A stretch of 64,000 nucleotides of DNA, taken from the NCBI GenBank assembly GCA_947448415.1, contig CANFMT010000006.1, positions 1 to 64,000 on the forward strand, written 5' to 3'. This DNA comes from Burkholderiaceae bacterium. Its GTDB lineage: Bacteria; Pseudomonadota; Gammaproteobacteria; Burkholderiales; Burkholderiaceae. Shown in pieces: positions 36,293 to 45,825 of this stretch. Within the stretch, counting starts at the first letter, position 1. Each line of letters begins with the position of its first letter. The translations under genes were made by a program, and so were the position numbers. The notes beneath the pieces are model-generated. The model was not told the origin of the DNA. It did no database searches and worked only from the letters and a program-made list of their open reading frames with translations.

Positions 36293-36922
36293 TTAGAACT
36301 TGTAGGTTACACCAACTGCAGGCATCCAAGGGTTTAAAGTTAACTTACCTAAGTTAGCGCCACCAGAAACTGCCTGAACATTCGTTGCCATGGTGGCGTA
36401 TTTCACATCAACGTTCATACCCCAGTTTTTATCAAACATATAGTCCATACCAACCTGACCCACAAAGCCGACACTTGATGGCTCAACTTGAACTGTGTTG
36501 CCAAGAGCTGGGAAATTTTGACGGTTGCCAAAAATGGTGTAGTTGATACCAGCACCAACGTATGGCTTAAATGCGCCCAAATCTGTGAAATGGTATTGAG
36601 CTAACAATGAAGGTGGCAAGGCAGTGATTTTTCCAACATTGCCAGAGTTAGCGTTGATATTAACTTGTTGTGGCCAAGTTAATACCAACTCAGCAGCGAT
36701 ATTCTTGGTAAAGAAATAAGAAACATCAAACTCAGGAATCCATTGATTCTTAGCTTTAAGATTTAAATCTGATGCAACACCAGTTTGCCCATTTTGGTAT
36801 AAAACATCCACTGCACGTACACGTACCATCCAAGGATTCTCAGCAGCTGCTTGGGCCTGTGCTGCGATTGGAGCTAACGATGCAACTGCAGCCATTGCTG
36901 CAACAAGTGACTTAATACGCAT
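36293..36922 (-). CDS. ompW: Outer membrane protein OmpW
   Basis: The eight-stranded beta-barrel porin-like protein has 209 aa. The start at 36922 is supported by AAGGA 7 bases upstream and a clean signal peptide (MRIKSLVAAMAAVASLAPIA, ending QAQA). Family traits include NPWMVRVRAVDV after cleavage, PPSLLAQYHF and the C-terminal PWMPAVGVTYKF ending in an aromatic residue. OmpW in other bacteria is induced under low oxygen. Two perfect FNR-type sites lie upstream. Confidence 0.93.
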   Translation of the reverse strand: MRIKSLVAAMAAVASLAPIAAQAQAAAENPWMVRVRAVDVLYQNGQTGVASDLNLKAKNQWIPEFDVSYFFTKNIAAELVLTWPQQVNINANSGNVGKITALPPSLLAQYHFTDLGAFKPYVGAGINYTIFGNRQNFPALGNTVQVEPSSVGFVGQVGMDYMFDKNWGMNVDVKYATMATNVQAVSGGANLGKLTLNPWMPAVGVTYKF

Positions 36923-36986
36923 GATGGTTTCCTTTTTGTAATCAATTTCGATGAAATCATTTTCGAATTGATAATAGGAAGGTAAT

Positions 36987-37000
36987 TTGATCTGAATCAA
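36987..37000 (-). promoter_or_regulatory. FNR-type site upstream of ompW, proximal
   Basis: The sequence TTGATCTGAATCAA matches the FNR consensus TTGAT-N4-ATCAA exactly. Its centre is about 71 bp upstream of the ompW start codon, which is compatible with a class II activator position for a transcript starting near 36952. Confidence 0.75.
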
Positions 37001-37058
37001 ATGAAGATCGGCTCTGAAATTTTTATTTGCTAAAAAGCAACACGGTTTCCTTGCTTAC

Positions 37059-37072
37059 TTGATCTAGATCAA
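37059..37072 (-). promoter_or_regulatory. FNR-type site upstream of ompW, distal
   Basis: The sequence TTGATCTAGATCAA is a perfect palindrome and matches the FNR consensus exactly. It is 72 bp upstream of the proximal site. It also lies behind the 3' end of hemN, so it is more likely to act on ompW. Confidence 0.7.
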
Positions 37073-37111
37073 ATGGATCAGAAGTAACCCTAATAAAGAG
37101 TTGGCGCAAGG

Positions 37112-38539
37112 TTAGAGAACCTTTGAATACGTTCCTTCTGCTTGAGATTCTCTAAGGTGTCGATCAAAGGTCATGGCTACACGTCTTGCTAGAAGTCGGC
37201 CCTTGATCGGAACAGAAAGATTGGCGCCCTGCCACTCCAACAAACCAGCCTCTTCCAACCCTTTTAAATCCTCAATTTCTTTTTGGAAGTACTTTGAGAA
37301 ATCTAATTGATGATCTTTGGCAAATTGTGTTGTATCTAATTTAAATTGGCACATTAATTCACCAATCAGTTCTCTACGCAAAAGATCGTCTGAATCTAAC
37401 TGCAATCCTCGCAGTACAGGTAAATGGCCATGATCCAAAGCTTCATAGTACTCATCCAGGGTGCGAACATTTTGCGAGTAACAATCATCCACCTTGCCAA
37501 TCGAAGAAATTCCAAAGGCTAGAAGATCGCACTCAGCTTGAGTTGAATAGCCTTGGAAATTACGATGTAGCTTTCCTTCTTTTTGAGCAATTGCTAACTC
37601 ATCATCTGGTTTGGCAAAATGATCCATGCCAATAAAAACGTATCCAGCTTCACCTAGTCTATTAATTGTGTTCGATAAGATATCTAACTTATCAGCCGCC
37701 GGTGGAAGATCCGCTTCAGCAATACGGCGCTGAGGTTTGAAGATGTGAGGTAGGTGGGCATAGTTATATACCGATAATCGATCGGGATTCATGGCCAAGA
37801 CCACATCAACCGTTTCTTTAAACGTTTCCGGTGTTTGCTTGGGAAGGCCATAAATCAGATCTACGCTTCTGGATTTAAATCCATACTTTCTAGACCAGTC
37901 CATCACGGCTTGTGTTTCTTCTATTGTTTGGACGCGGTGCACAGCCTCTTGAACGGCTAAGTTAAAGTCTTGGACACCTAAGCTAATGCGATTAAATCCA
38001 AGTTCTGCAAGCAATGCAATATCTTGCTCAGTAACACGTCGAGGATCAATTTCAATCGAGTATTCTCCACCAGCCAATAAATCAAAGTGCTCTCGTGTGT
38101 GATGCATTAATTCGGTCATCTCTTCATGAGATAAGAATGTGGGAGTCCCCCCACCCCAATGCAACTGAGTAATCGGTATTTTTTTCTGAGCACCCATAGC
38201 CGAGGAAATCATCGCCATCTCTTTAGCTAGATACTTGATGTATTTGGCGCTACGCCCATGATCCTTGGTAATGATCTTATTGCAGCCACAGTAATAACAA
38301 ATATTTGGGCAAAACGGTAAGTGAAAATAGAGCGATAAGGGCTCATCAAGCTTGGCCACCCTCTTAAGCGCCCCTAAATAATCTGCCTCACAAAAATAAC
38401 TATGGAAGCGGTCTGCGCTAGGATAAGAAGTATAGCGAGGGCCATTGATATCAAATTTCTGTACCAACTCAGGATGAAATAACACTTCTTTTTCATCGGA
38501 GATAGATTTTGATGTCAATTGCTTCTCTATAGAGCTCAT
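37112..38539 (-). CDS. hemN: Oxygen-independent coproporphyrinogen III dehydrogenase
   Basis: The radical SAM enzyme (475 aa) decarboxylates coproporphyrinogen III to protoporphyrinogen IX in heme synthesis without oxygen. The cluster motif C-x3-C-x2-C is present (FCPNICYYCGC; Cys77, Cys81, Cys84), with the SAM motif HWGGGTPTF. The C-terminal HemN domain (RELIGELMCQF) distinguishes it from HemW. The gene follows an FAD-dependent dehydrogenase gene by 23 bp. Confidence 0.95.
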   Translation of the reverse strand: MSSIEKQLTSKSISDEKEVLFHPELVQKFDINGPRYTSYPSADRFHSYFCEADYLGALKRVAKLDEPLSLYFHLPFCPNICYYCGCNKIITKDHGRSAKYIKYLAKEMAMISSAMGAQKKIPITQLHWGGGTPTFLSHEEMTELMHHTREHFDLLAGGEYSIEIDPRRVTEQDIALLAELGFNRISLGVQDFNLAVQEAVHRVQTIEETQAVMDWSRKYGFKSRSVDLIYGLPKQTPETFKETVDVVLAMNPDRLSVYNYAHLPHIFKPQRRIAEADLPPAADKLDILSNTINRLGEAGYVFIGMDHFAKPDDELAIAQKEGKLHRNFQGYSTQAECDLLAFGISSIGKVDDCYSQNVRTLDEYYEALDHGHLPVLRGLQLDSDDLLRRELIGELMCQFKLDTTQFAKDHQLDFSKYFQKEIEDLKGLEEAGLLEWQGANLSVPIKGRLLARRVAMTFDRHLRESQAEGTYSKVL

Positions 38540-38562
38540 TAGAGAATTGTAATGCGATGGTA

Positions 38563-40185
38563 TTACTTGACCAAATAATCCAATGCAACGGCTTCTGCCA
38601 CCTTAATTCCATCGACGCCTGCAGATAGGATGCCACCAGCATAGCCTGCGCCCTCACCCGCTGGATACAAACCTTTGATATTGAGGCTTTGTAAATTCGG
38701 GCCTCGCGTAATACGCAACGGTGAAGAGGTTCTGGTTTCAACGCCAGTTAAGACGGCATCCTTCATTGAGAAGCCCTTGATTTGCTTTTCAAATGCTGGA
38801 AGCGCCTCGCGGATGGCTTCGATTGCATAAGCAGGCAAACTTTCCGCCAAGTCAGTTAAATGCACACCTGGTTTATAGGAGGGCAAGACACTTCCGAATT
38901 GCGTCGAGGGCTTACCCTCCAGAAAGTCTCCTACCAGTTGACCTGGAGCTTCATAGGTGCCGCCACCCAATTCAAATGCCTTAGATTCAATAGCGCGTTG
39001 AAACTCAATTCCTGCTAATGGACCGCCTGGATAGTCGTCTGGAGTGATACCCACCACAATGCCTGCGTTAGCATTGCGCTCATTGCGCGAGTACTGACTC
39101 ATGCCATTGGTAACCACTCTATTAGGTTCTGATGCGGCCGCAACCACTGTGCCACCAGGACACATACAAAAACTATATACAGCACGACCATTTTTAGCGT
39201 GATGAACCAGCTTGTAATCTGCCGCACCAATGAGTTCATTGCCTGCATGAGGTCCTAGGCGTGCTTTATCTATTAATGACTGTGGATGCTCAATGCGAAA
39301 ACCAACTGAAAAAGGCTTAGCCTCCATAAAGACACCTGCCTCATGCAAGGCCGCAAAGGTATCGCGCGCACTATGCCCTAAAGCCAAAATGACATGATTT
39401 GCAGGCAAGTCATCATGCCCTTCAATTTTCACGCCGGTAATCTGTTGATTTTGAATGTCAAAACCAATCACTTTTTGCGAGAAGCGTATCTCCCCACCCA
39501 AATCAATAATTTGTTGACGAATTTTCTCAACCACGCCTACTAAACGAAAAGTTCCGATATGGGGTTTCGCAACGTAGACAATTTCCTCAGGCGCGCCAGC
39601 CTTAACAAACTCATTGATGACTTTGCGACCATAAAATTTTGGATCTTTAATTTGGCTATAGAGCTTGCCATCAGAAAATGTTCCTGCTCCACCCTCACCA
39701 AATTGCACATTAGATTCAGGGTTCAAAATATTTTTGCGCCACAATCCCCAAGTATCTTGGGTGCGCTCACGAACTTTTTTGCCGCGCTCTAGAACAATTG
39801 GCTTAAATCCCATTTGCGCCAAAATGAGTGCCGCAAAAATGCCACAAGGCCCAAAACCCACGACAACTGGGCGCAGTACTTGGCCATTTTCAATAGACTC
39901 TGGCGCCTTAGCGACATAGTGATAGCTTGTATCTGGGGATAGCCTTACATGAATATCCCCTGAGAACTTGTGAAGGATTTTCTCTTCATCCCTCACGGAA
40001 AGATCAACCGTATAGATAAATGAGAGTAAAACATTTTTACGAGCATCATAACTGCGCTTAAAAACCTCGAACCGTATTAGATCCTTAGGGCTTAAATTAA
40101 GACGCTTCAGAATCGCCGCCTCGAGCGCTTCAGGGGCATGGTCAATAGGTAAGCGTAGTTCAGTAATACGGATCATGGGGCTCAA
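38563..40185 (-). CDS. FAD-dependent dehydrogenase (COG2509 type)
   Basis: The flavoprotein (540 aa) has an N-terminal accessory domain (1-100), an FAD Rossmann motif (VVVGFGPCGIFAALIL, near 108), a GGAGTFSDGKLYSQIK block, and a C-terminal FAD closure (YPAGEGAGYAGGILSAGVDG). The CMCPGGTVV motif is typical of this uncharacterised family. The substrate is unknown. Confidence 0.85.
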   Translation of the reverse strand: MSPMIRITELRLPIDHAPEALEAAILKRLNLSPKDLIRFEVFKRSYDARKNVLLSFIYTVDLSVRDEEKILHKFSGDIHVRLSPDTSYHYVAKAPESIENGQVLRPVVVGFGPCGIFAALILAQMGFKPIVLERGKKVRERTQDTWGLWRKNILNPESNVQFGEGGAGTFSDGKLYSQIKDPKFYGRKVINEFVKAGAPEEIVYVAKPHIGTFRLVGVVEKIRQQIIDLGGEIRFSQKVIGFDIQNQQITGVKIEGHDDLPANHVILALGHSARDTFAALHEAGVFMEAKPFSVGFRIEHPQSLIDKARLGPHAGNELIGAADYKLVHHAKNGRAVYSFCMCPGGTVVAAASEPNRVVTNGMSQYSRNERNANAGIVVGITPDDYPGGPLAGIEFQRAIESKAFELGGGTYEAPGQLVGDFLEGKPSTQFGSVLPSYKPGVHLTDLAESLPAYAIEAIREALPAFEKQIKGFSMKDAVLTGVETRTSSPLRITRGPNLQSLNIKGLYPAGEGAGYAGGILSAGVDGIKVAEAVALDYLVK

Positions 40186-40286
40186 CGATACACAGTAATT
40201 TGAGGGTTTTTAGACCTTCTTGCATAAATAATACTGGTAATGGGCCATATAGGCCTTATCGTGCCACATAAAGGCGATAATGCGTC

Positions 40287-40835
40287 ATGGCCCTACGCGC
40301 AACTATTTACAAAGTCGACCTTCACGTCGCAGATTCTGACCGCCACTATTACGGTAGTCATTCCCTCACTATTGCCAAGCACCCCTCAGAAACGGATGAG
40401 CGGATGATGGTGAGAGTAATTGCTTTTGCCCTACAGGCCAGCGAAGACTTATCTTTTACCAAGGGCTTGAGCGATACAGATGAGCCTGATCTATGGGTTA
40501 AGGACCTAACCGATGCTATTAAATTATGGATTGAAGTTGGTCAGCCAGATGAGCGCAGAATTCTGAAAGCCTGCGGTCGCTCTGATCAAGTCATCGTCTA
40601 TTGCTATGGTGGTCATACCAGCAAGATTTGGTGGGATGGTATTGCTAATAAATTAAACCGCGCTCGTAATCTAGAGATCATCTCTATTCCATCTGAGCAG
40701 GCTCATGAATTAAATAAACTCGTAGAACGCAGTATGGTGATTCACGTCAACATCCAAGATGGTGAGGCTTATGTTTCTTCAGATAAGGGACAAGTCACTA
40801 TTACTCCAGAAGTTTGGCGCAGTAACCAAGAGTAA
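40287..40835 (+). CDS. yaeQ: YaeQ-family protein
   Basis: The protein (182 aa) matches YaeQ over its full length (AxKATIYKVDLHVADSDRHYY-like start, ETDERMMVRVIAFAL, EPDLWVKDLTD, IEVGQPDERRILKACGRSD). The fold resembles PD-(D/E)XK nucleases, but no function is established. Confidence 0.9.
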   Translation: MALRATIYKVDLHVADSDRHYYGSHSLTIAKHPSETDERMMVRVIAFALQASEDLSFTKGLSDTDEPDLWVKDLTDAIKLWIEVGQPDERRILKACGRSDQVIVYCYGGHTSKIWWDGIANKLNRARNLEIISIPSEQAHELNKLVERSMVIHVNIQDGEAYVSSDKGQVTITPEVWRSNQE

Positions 40836-40850
40836 AGCTTAGATCAGAAT

Positions 40851-41264
40851 ATGAGTGTCATTGTTTTAGATACCAATATTTTGTTGGATTTATTTGTCTT
40901 CAATGACTTTAGAGCAATTCATCTAAAGGAGGCGCTTGTTACTGGGAATGTGACTGCCCTTGCTACCCCTAATACGCTCGAAGAGTTTGCTGATGTGATT
41001 TCTCGCCCACTATTTTCTTTGGATCAAGCAGCGCAAGAAAAAATGATGCTGCAATGGAGTGGACTAGCTAAAATCATTGCAGACGACACACTGAGCACCT
41101 CCCCTTGGAAATGCCAAGACCCGGATGATCAAGTTTTTTTAGATCTTGCCTATACCAATAAGCCCTGTACTTTGATCAGCAAGGACAATGAAGTCTTAAA
41201 ATTTTCCAGTAGAGCAGCGAAAGAGCTCGTTATCATTACCGCTGATTACACTCTACCCTTATAG
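40851..41264 (+). CDS. PIN-domain protein (putative toxin-like ribonuclease, no antitoxin seen)
   Basis: The protein (137 aa) has the acidic PIN residues: Asp in [10 protein letters not shown] (residue 6-7), Glu in NTLEEFADV (near 43), Asp in [11 protein letters not shown] (near 90) and Asp in SKDNEVL. PIN domains of this COG1569 class are annotated as toxin components. No antitoxin gene is adjacent, since the neighbours are yaeQ and an oxidoreductase. Its 3' end overlaps the opposing gene by 6 bp. Confidence 0.8.
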   Translation: MSVIVLDTNILLDLFVFNDFRAIHLKEALVTGNVTALATPNTLEEFADVISRPLFSLDQAAQEKMMLQWSGLAKIIADDTLSTSPWKCQDPDDQVFLDLAYTNKPCTLISKDNEVLKFSSRAAKELVIITADYTLPL

Positions 41265-42257
41265 ACTTTGAGCAGCCTGGGCTGCAATCTCAAAGGATTT
41301 GAGTCTTGCCTGATGATCAAAAATTTGCCCTGTGCAGATGATTTCATTTGCGCCAGTTTTATCCAGCCAATGACGCATACCCTTTTTAACAGTCTCCAGA
41401 GAACCTACGATTGAGCATTGAAGCTTTTGCTCTACTGCAGCCTGCTCATGTGGATCACAGAACTCATCAAGACTAGCAATTGGGGGTGGCAACTGGCCAC
41501 GAGTATTGCGACGCATCCTCACGACATTCTGTTGCAAAGTGGTAAATAGATGCTGAGCCTCTTCATCAGTATCTGCAGCTACTACATTTACAACAAAAGC
41601 TGAGTAGGGTGATGTTAGTTGCTCTGATGGCTTAAATAAATCTCGATAGGTTGTCATTGCTTCCAAAAGTTGCTCGGGTGCAAAGTGAGAGGCAAATGCA
41701 TAAGGAAGACCAAAATAGGCAGCAAGCTGAGCACCATACAAACTAGAGCCCAGTATCCAAATGGGCACATGAGTATTGGCCCCCGGAATCGCCCTTACAG
41801 ATTGCCCCTCTTGTATTGGCCCAAAATAATGCTGCATCTCACGAACATCTTGCGGGAAACGATCGTCACTTCCTAATAAATCACGACGTAATGCTCTGGC
41901 TGTCATTTGATCAGTTCCAGGAGCCCTTCCCAATCCAAGCTCAATGCGCCCTGGATACAGAGACTCCAAAGTACCAAATTGCTCTGCAATCACTAAAGGA
42001 GCATGGTTGGGAAGCATCACCCCGCCTGACCCCACCCGAATACTTGAGGTCCCCGCCGCAATATAGCCAATCAGCACGGCAGTTGCAGAGCTCGCATTTC
42101 CGGTCATATTGTGATGTTCGGCTACCCAATAGCGTGTGTAACCCCACTTTTCAGCATGCTGCGCTACATCTAAAGAATTGCGAAGAGCGTCGCCAGCAGT
42201 AAATCCCTCTGGAATCGGAGATATATCTAGAATGGAGTATGGGATGCGATTGGCCAT
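41259..42257 (-). CDS. LLM-class flavin-dependent oxidoreductase (YhbW type)
   Basis: The protein (332 aa) is a luciferase-like TIM barrel. Typical blocks are [51 protein letters not shown] and [12 protein letters not shown]. The substrate is unknown. Confidence 0.9.
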   Translation of the reverse strand: MANRIPYSILDISPIPEGFTAGDALRNSLDVAQHAEKWGYTRYWVAEHHNMTGNASSATAVLIGYIAAGTSSIRVGSGGVMLPNHAPLVIAEQFGTLESLYPGRIELGLGRAPGTDQMTARALRRDLLGSDDRFPQDVREMQHYFGPIQEGQSVRAIPGANTHVPIWILGSSLYGAQLAAYFGLPYAFASHFAPEQLLEAMTTYRDLFKPSEQLTSPYSAFVVNVVAADTDEEAQHLFTTLQQNVVRMRRNTRGQLPPPIASLDEFCDPHEQAAVEQKLQCSIVGSLETVKKGMRHWLDKTGANEIICTGQIFDHQARLKSFEIAAQAAQSL

Positions 42258-42290
42258 CTCTAGATCATACTGAGAAAGTGCATTATTTTC

Positions 42291-42512
42291 ATGAGTAAAC
42301 CCAAAATGGCGGATCCTGATGACGGACTCTTTAAGCCTGGCAATAAATTAAGGCATCTCAAAACTGGCGGATTCTATAAAGTCGTCTTACTGGCGAATGT
42401 AGAGGCTTCTCTTGAGCCTGCTTATGTTTATGAATCTTTGCAATCGCATGATTTTTGGATTAGGCCAAAAGCCGAAATGGAAGATGGGCGTTTTGAGCTT
42501 ATCTCAGAATAA
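42291..42512 (+). CDS. DUF1653-family small protein
   Basis: The protein (73 aa) matches the DUF1653 pattern: [28 protein letters not shown] and a WIRP motif (FWIRPKAEM). No function is known. It lies 15 bp before slyX. Confidence 0.8.
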   Translation: MSKPKMADPDDGLFKPGNKLRHLKTGGFYKVVLLANVEASLEPAYVYESLQSHDFWIRPKAEMEDGRFELISE

Positions 42513-42527
42513 CAAAGAGGCATCTAA

Positions 42528-42725
42528 ATGAGCGAAGAACGCATTACTAACCTAGAAATCAAACTTAGCTTTACGGAAGATCTGATTGAGAAGCTCAATG
42601 AGACTGTCTACAAACAACAGCAACAGATTGAATTTCTGTATCGAGAACTCAAAGCCATTAAAGAGCAAGCTAGTAGTGGTGGCTCAGGCGCTAGCCTAAA
42701 AGATGAAATCCCACCGCACTACTAA
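42528..42725 (+). CDS. slyX: SlyX protein
   Basis: The protein (65 aa) is a coiled coil with the family opening ERITNLEIKLSFTEDLIEKLN and the PPHY end. SlyX is a small protein of unknown function found next to slyD in some genomes. The start is preceded by GAGGCAT. Confidence 0.88.
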   Translation: MSEERITNLEIKLSFTEDLIEKLNETVYKQQQQIEFLYRELKAIKEQASSGGSGASLKDEIPPHY

Positions 42726-42775
42726 CATACTGCTAATATTCCAACATCATTAACCCCTTAAAAAGGATTCACAAT

Positions 42776-43123
42776 ATGAGTAACTTAACGCTATTTATGG
42801 TCCAGTGGGGCTTAACTTCTTTATCTTTATGGGTGGCTAGCTATATATTTAGTGGCTTACGTTTTGCTGATGGCGGCTCACTACTGATTGCGGCCCTACT
42901 GCTAGGCTTTGCCAATGCTATCGTTAAACCGCTGTTGATTCTTTTCACGCTGCCATTGACTGTTGTGACAATGGGATTATTTTTATTAGTTATCAACGCA
43001 ATGGTCCTAATGCTGGTATCAGCAGTTGTCAGCGGCTTTACGATCTCCAGCTTCTGGACCGCATTTTTCGCAAGCATCTTTATTTCTTTATTCAGCCTGT
43101 TTGTTAGTGGGCTAGTGTTTTAA
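42776..43123 (+). CDS. Phage-holin-family-4 (PF04020) membrane protein
   Basis: The protein (115 aa) has four membrane helices and the family block GFANAIVKPLLILFTLPLTVVTMGLFLLVINA. Despite the family name these are chromosomal proteins of unknown function, and no phage genes are nearby. Confidence 0.88.
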   Translation: MSNLTLFMVQWGLTSLSLWVASYIFSGLRFADGGSLLIAALLLGFANAIVKPLLILFTLPLTVVTMGLFLLVINAMVLMLVSAVVSGFTISSFWTAFFASIFISLFSLFVSGLVF

Positions 43124-43130
43124 GAGCTAA

Positions 43131-44954
43131 TTACTTGGCAGCTCCAGGATAGATATCTGACCAAGAATGCAGCGCCGTTTTGCAAGGCTGCGTCTTGGTT
43201 AGTATTGACTTAGCATTTTCAGCAGCAATACTAATTCCGCCCGTTAAAAATCCTAAACCAATAGAAACAGCGCTGTTAACTACTCCAGACTGATTCACCC
43301 CAGTTCGCGGGTTTTGTAGAGTTCCCTGTAATTTGACCAAGCCCCCCAAATCAATTCCTGTAGTAAGCCCAGATTTTTCTTTGGGATCAATACTTAGATT
43401 AATGGCTTCGGTAGCTAAATTGACTGAACCATTTCCAGTGATATTTAATCTATCTGTTTCAACCCCAATGGAGTTATCAACGTTAATGACGCCATTGGTA
43501 ATTGGCAAGTAAGCAACAACGCAATCTAACGTTGTTTGTGCCGATTTTTTTTGCATTGGATTAATCGCGTTCAATACTGATATAAATAGGTCTCCACCCT
43601 CATTCAGATATTTAGTTCCTAAGGTGGCAGGCCCAACTGAAATCTGCACTGCTCCATTTGCTCGGCTAGCCAGTTGATGAAGGCTTTTGCCCGATCCACG
43701 CACATTCATCGCAACCTGCGTCTGACCACCAGAAACCTTTGAGCTTGAATTCGATGAGCCAATCCATTGCTCCCAAGTAAATCCTTGAGCCATCCATTTC
43801 AGCCTGACATTTGGACTAGGGCCATCATATTGATCAATGGCTATTTGTCCCTGCACACTTCCCTTACCCAGAGAAAAACTTAAATCATTAATCTCAATAC
43901 TCTGATTCTTAAATAAAGCGTCAGCCTTGAGATTGATAAACGGGGCTTGCTGCGGAATTGCTAACTCGGCAATATTGAGTGAGATTTGCCCATTGGCATC
44001 TGGTAATAATCCGAATGGCAAAGGATCATCACTCAATAAATACTTTCCCTGCGAACCTTTTGCTGGAGCTGTTGGGCTCACTCCCCCAGAACTTGCGGCA
44101 AGAGCAGCAGATCCAGCAAGCGGCAATAAATCGAAAGATTTAGAGTTCACCGCAATATTAAATTGTGGCAAGACTTGAGGGGCCTTATTAATTACCCCGG
44201 CAATATTTAGCGACTTTCCATTTACAGAAACCACTAAATCAACATCCATTTTTACTGGTTTTTGATCCCAATCGATAACAGCCTGACGAAGCCAATCAAC
44301 CTTTCCCTTTACGCCCAATTTGTAATTAGTATATTGAGCCTCTATAAGGACATCTGTCTTAGAGCCATTTCTATCTAATAGCAATTTGGGCAACAAAAAC
44401 ACTTTGGGCGAGCTTTTGTCATCCTGATAGCTAATGCGGGCATCCGTTACATCCATTGCTTGTATCGCTACAAATGGATTGCCTTCAGGGGAGGATGGGC
44501 TACTTGTTTCCTTGCTTGCCGTGCTCACTGTGGGCTCACTAATCATGTCCGCAAATCCAGTCATTACCCAGTTTCCATCGCCTGCTTTATTGGTTTGCAA
44601 ATGGGCATCTAATCCTGCAATTCTCAGACTATCAATTTCCACATTGCCTTTAATTAAAGGTAGCAATTTAATGCTCAGCTCTATATGTTTTAAAGTAAAC
44701 ATCTGGCTATCAGTAGCCCAAGGTGCATTACTTAAAGACACTTGATCAGCTGTCACGCCAATAGATGGAAAAATCTTCAGGCCAACTGGCCCTGCAATAG
44801 TGAGGTCACGGCCAGTAGCTTGCTTCACAGTTGAACTGAGCAACTTCGTTAATTTAGCGGGATTAATCGCTGAAGTGGCATACCAAACCCCAAGCCCACA
44901 TAAGGCCAGAAAAATAGCAATTCCAATGATGATGGGCTTAAGTGATTTAGACAT
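43131..44954 (-). CDS. AsmA-family protein
   Basis: The protein (607 aa) has one N-terminal membrane helix (IIIGIAIFLALCGLGVWYA), then the AsmA N-terminal domain (GRDLTIAGPVGLKIFPSIGVTADQVSLSNAPWA) and a C-terminal AsmA domain (ANGAVQISVGPATL, LNITGNGSVNLATEAINL). AsmA-like proteins form bridge-like grooves in the periplasm and influence lipid movement to the outer membrane. Low-complexity Ser/Pro/Gly linkers lie near 145-155. Confidence 0.88.
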   Translation of the reverse strand: MSKSLKPIIIGIAIFLALCGLGVWYATSAINPAKLTKLLSSTVKQATGRDLTIAGPVGLKIFPSIGVTADQVSLSNAPWATDSQMFTLKHIELSIKLLPLIKGNVEIDSLRIAGLDAHLQTNKAGDGNWVMTGFADMISEPTVSTASKETSSPSSPEGNPFVAIQAMDVTDARISYQDDKSSPKVFLLPKLLLDRNGSKTDVLIEAQYTNYKLGVKGKVDWLRQAVIDWDQKPVKMDVDLVVSVNGKSLNIAGVINKAPQVLPQFNIAVNSKSFDLLPLAGSAALAASSGGVSPTAPAKGSQGKYLLSDDPLPFGLLPDANGQISLNIAELAIPQQAPFINLKADALFKNQSIEINDLSFSLGKGSVQGQIAIDQYDGPSPNVRLKWMAQGFTWEQWIGSSNSSSKVSGGQTQVAMNVRGSGKSLHQLASRANGAVQISVGPATLGTKYLNEGGDLFISVLNAINPMQKKSAQTTLDCVVAYLPITNGVINVDNSIGVETDRLNITGNGSVNLATEAINLSIDPKEKSGLTTGIDLGGLVKLQGTLQNPRTGVNQSGVVNSAVSIGLGFLTGGISIAAENAKSILTKTQPCKTALHSWSDIYPGAAK

Positions 44955-45017
44955 GATGTGACTATTCTAATTCGATCGTTTGTCAGTCAAATAAATGGGT
45001 TGAACTAAAATAACAAG

Positions 45018-45362
45018 ATGAGCACAGACAACTTACCTAAATGCCCCGCTTGCCAGGAAGATATGACCTATCCCGATGGGGATAACCTAGTATGCGCTCA
45101 ATGCGGTCACGAATGGCCTATAAATGATCCTATCCAAGAGGATGAGGCTGGCTTAATCGTAAAGGACGCCAATGGCAATCTTTTAGCGGATGGCGATACA
45201 GTGACACTCATTAAGGATCTCAAGGTTAAGGGGTCATCTACCACGCTAAAGGTGGGAACCAAGATCAAGGGAATTCGCCTGGTCTCTGGAGACCACGAGG
45301 TGGACTGCAAAACAGAAGCAGGCAATATGCTGTTAAAAGCCTGCTTCCTGAAAAAAGCTTGA
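45018..45362 (+). CDS. yjdM: YjdM (PhnA-family) zinc-ribbon protein
   Basis: The protein (114 aa) has the zinc ribbon [28 protein letters not shown] (read as two CxxC pairs, residues 8-34) and the PhnA domain ([25 protein letters not shown]). Despite the old name it is not known to act on phosphonates. An inverted repeat at the gene's 3' end could aid termination. Confidence 0.9.
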   Translation: MSTDNLPKCPACQEDMTYPDGDNLVCAQCGHEWPINDPIQEDEAGLIVKDANGNLLADGDTVTLIKDLKVKGSSTTLKVGTKIKGIRLVSGDHEVDCKTEAGNMLLKACFLKKA

Positions 45363-45393
45363 GTACTAGCTCAGCAATGCCTGAAGTGAAGGC

Positions 45394-45609
45394 CTAGCTA
45401 TCTGCTTTTTTCAATACAGCATAAATCTGATCTTTTAGTAGTAGCTTTTCTTTCTTCAAAGTTTCTATTTTTTCAGGAGTCGATGGCTCCGAGTGAGCCT
45501 CCATTCTCTGAATCTTCTGATCTAAATTATTGTGCTTATCAAACAAATGGGAAAAGTGACGATCTGAAGTTTTAAGCTTGGTGATTAGTTCGCGATATTC
45601 AGGAAACAT
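45394..45609 (-). CDS. DUF465/YdcH-family protein
   Basis: The protein (71 aa) is a short helical hairpin with the family pattern FSHLFDKHNNLDQKIQRME and LKKEKLLLKDQIYAVLK. No function is known. Confidence 0.85.
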   Translation of the reverse strand: MFPEYRELITKLKTSDRHFSHLFDKHNNLDQKIQRMEAHSEPSTPEKIETLKKEKLLLKDQIYAVLKKADS

Positions 45610-45825
45610 AGCTTCTCTCTATATTAGGTTTATCAAAAATACGCATTTTCAGTTTAGCAATGTCGCCATCTAATAACAATCAGTGAGCTAAATATATTTA
45701 ATGCGCCCTGGCCCTTGAATTGAATGGGGCAATCCCCATATAGTAAAGATCGTTTCTGAGACGAAATTGCAGTAATATCACTAAGTGCATTAGGCACAAT
45801 AACTACCAAAGAAGGGTAAGAAACC

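Noticed and set aside
40851..41264. A toxin-antitoxin pair around the PIN-domain gene.
   Set aside because: Neither neighbour encodes an antitoxin-like protein, and no small frame with a ribosome site was seen next to it.
42776..43123. Holin family name as evidence of a prophage.
   Set aside because: No other phage genes are nearby, and this family is common on bacterial chromosomes.
44970..45017. A TTGTCAG half-site before yjdM.
   Set aside because: No partner half-site occurs at 11 bp on either side.
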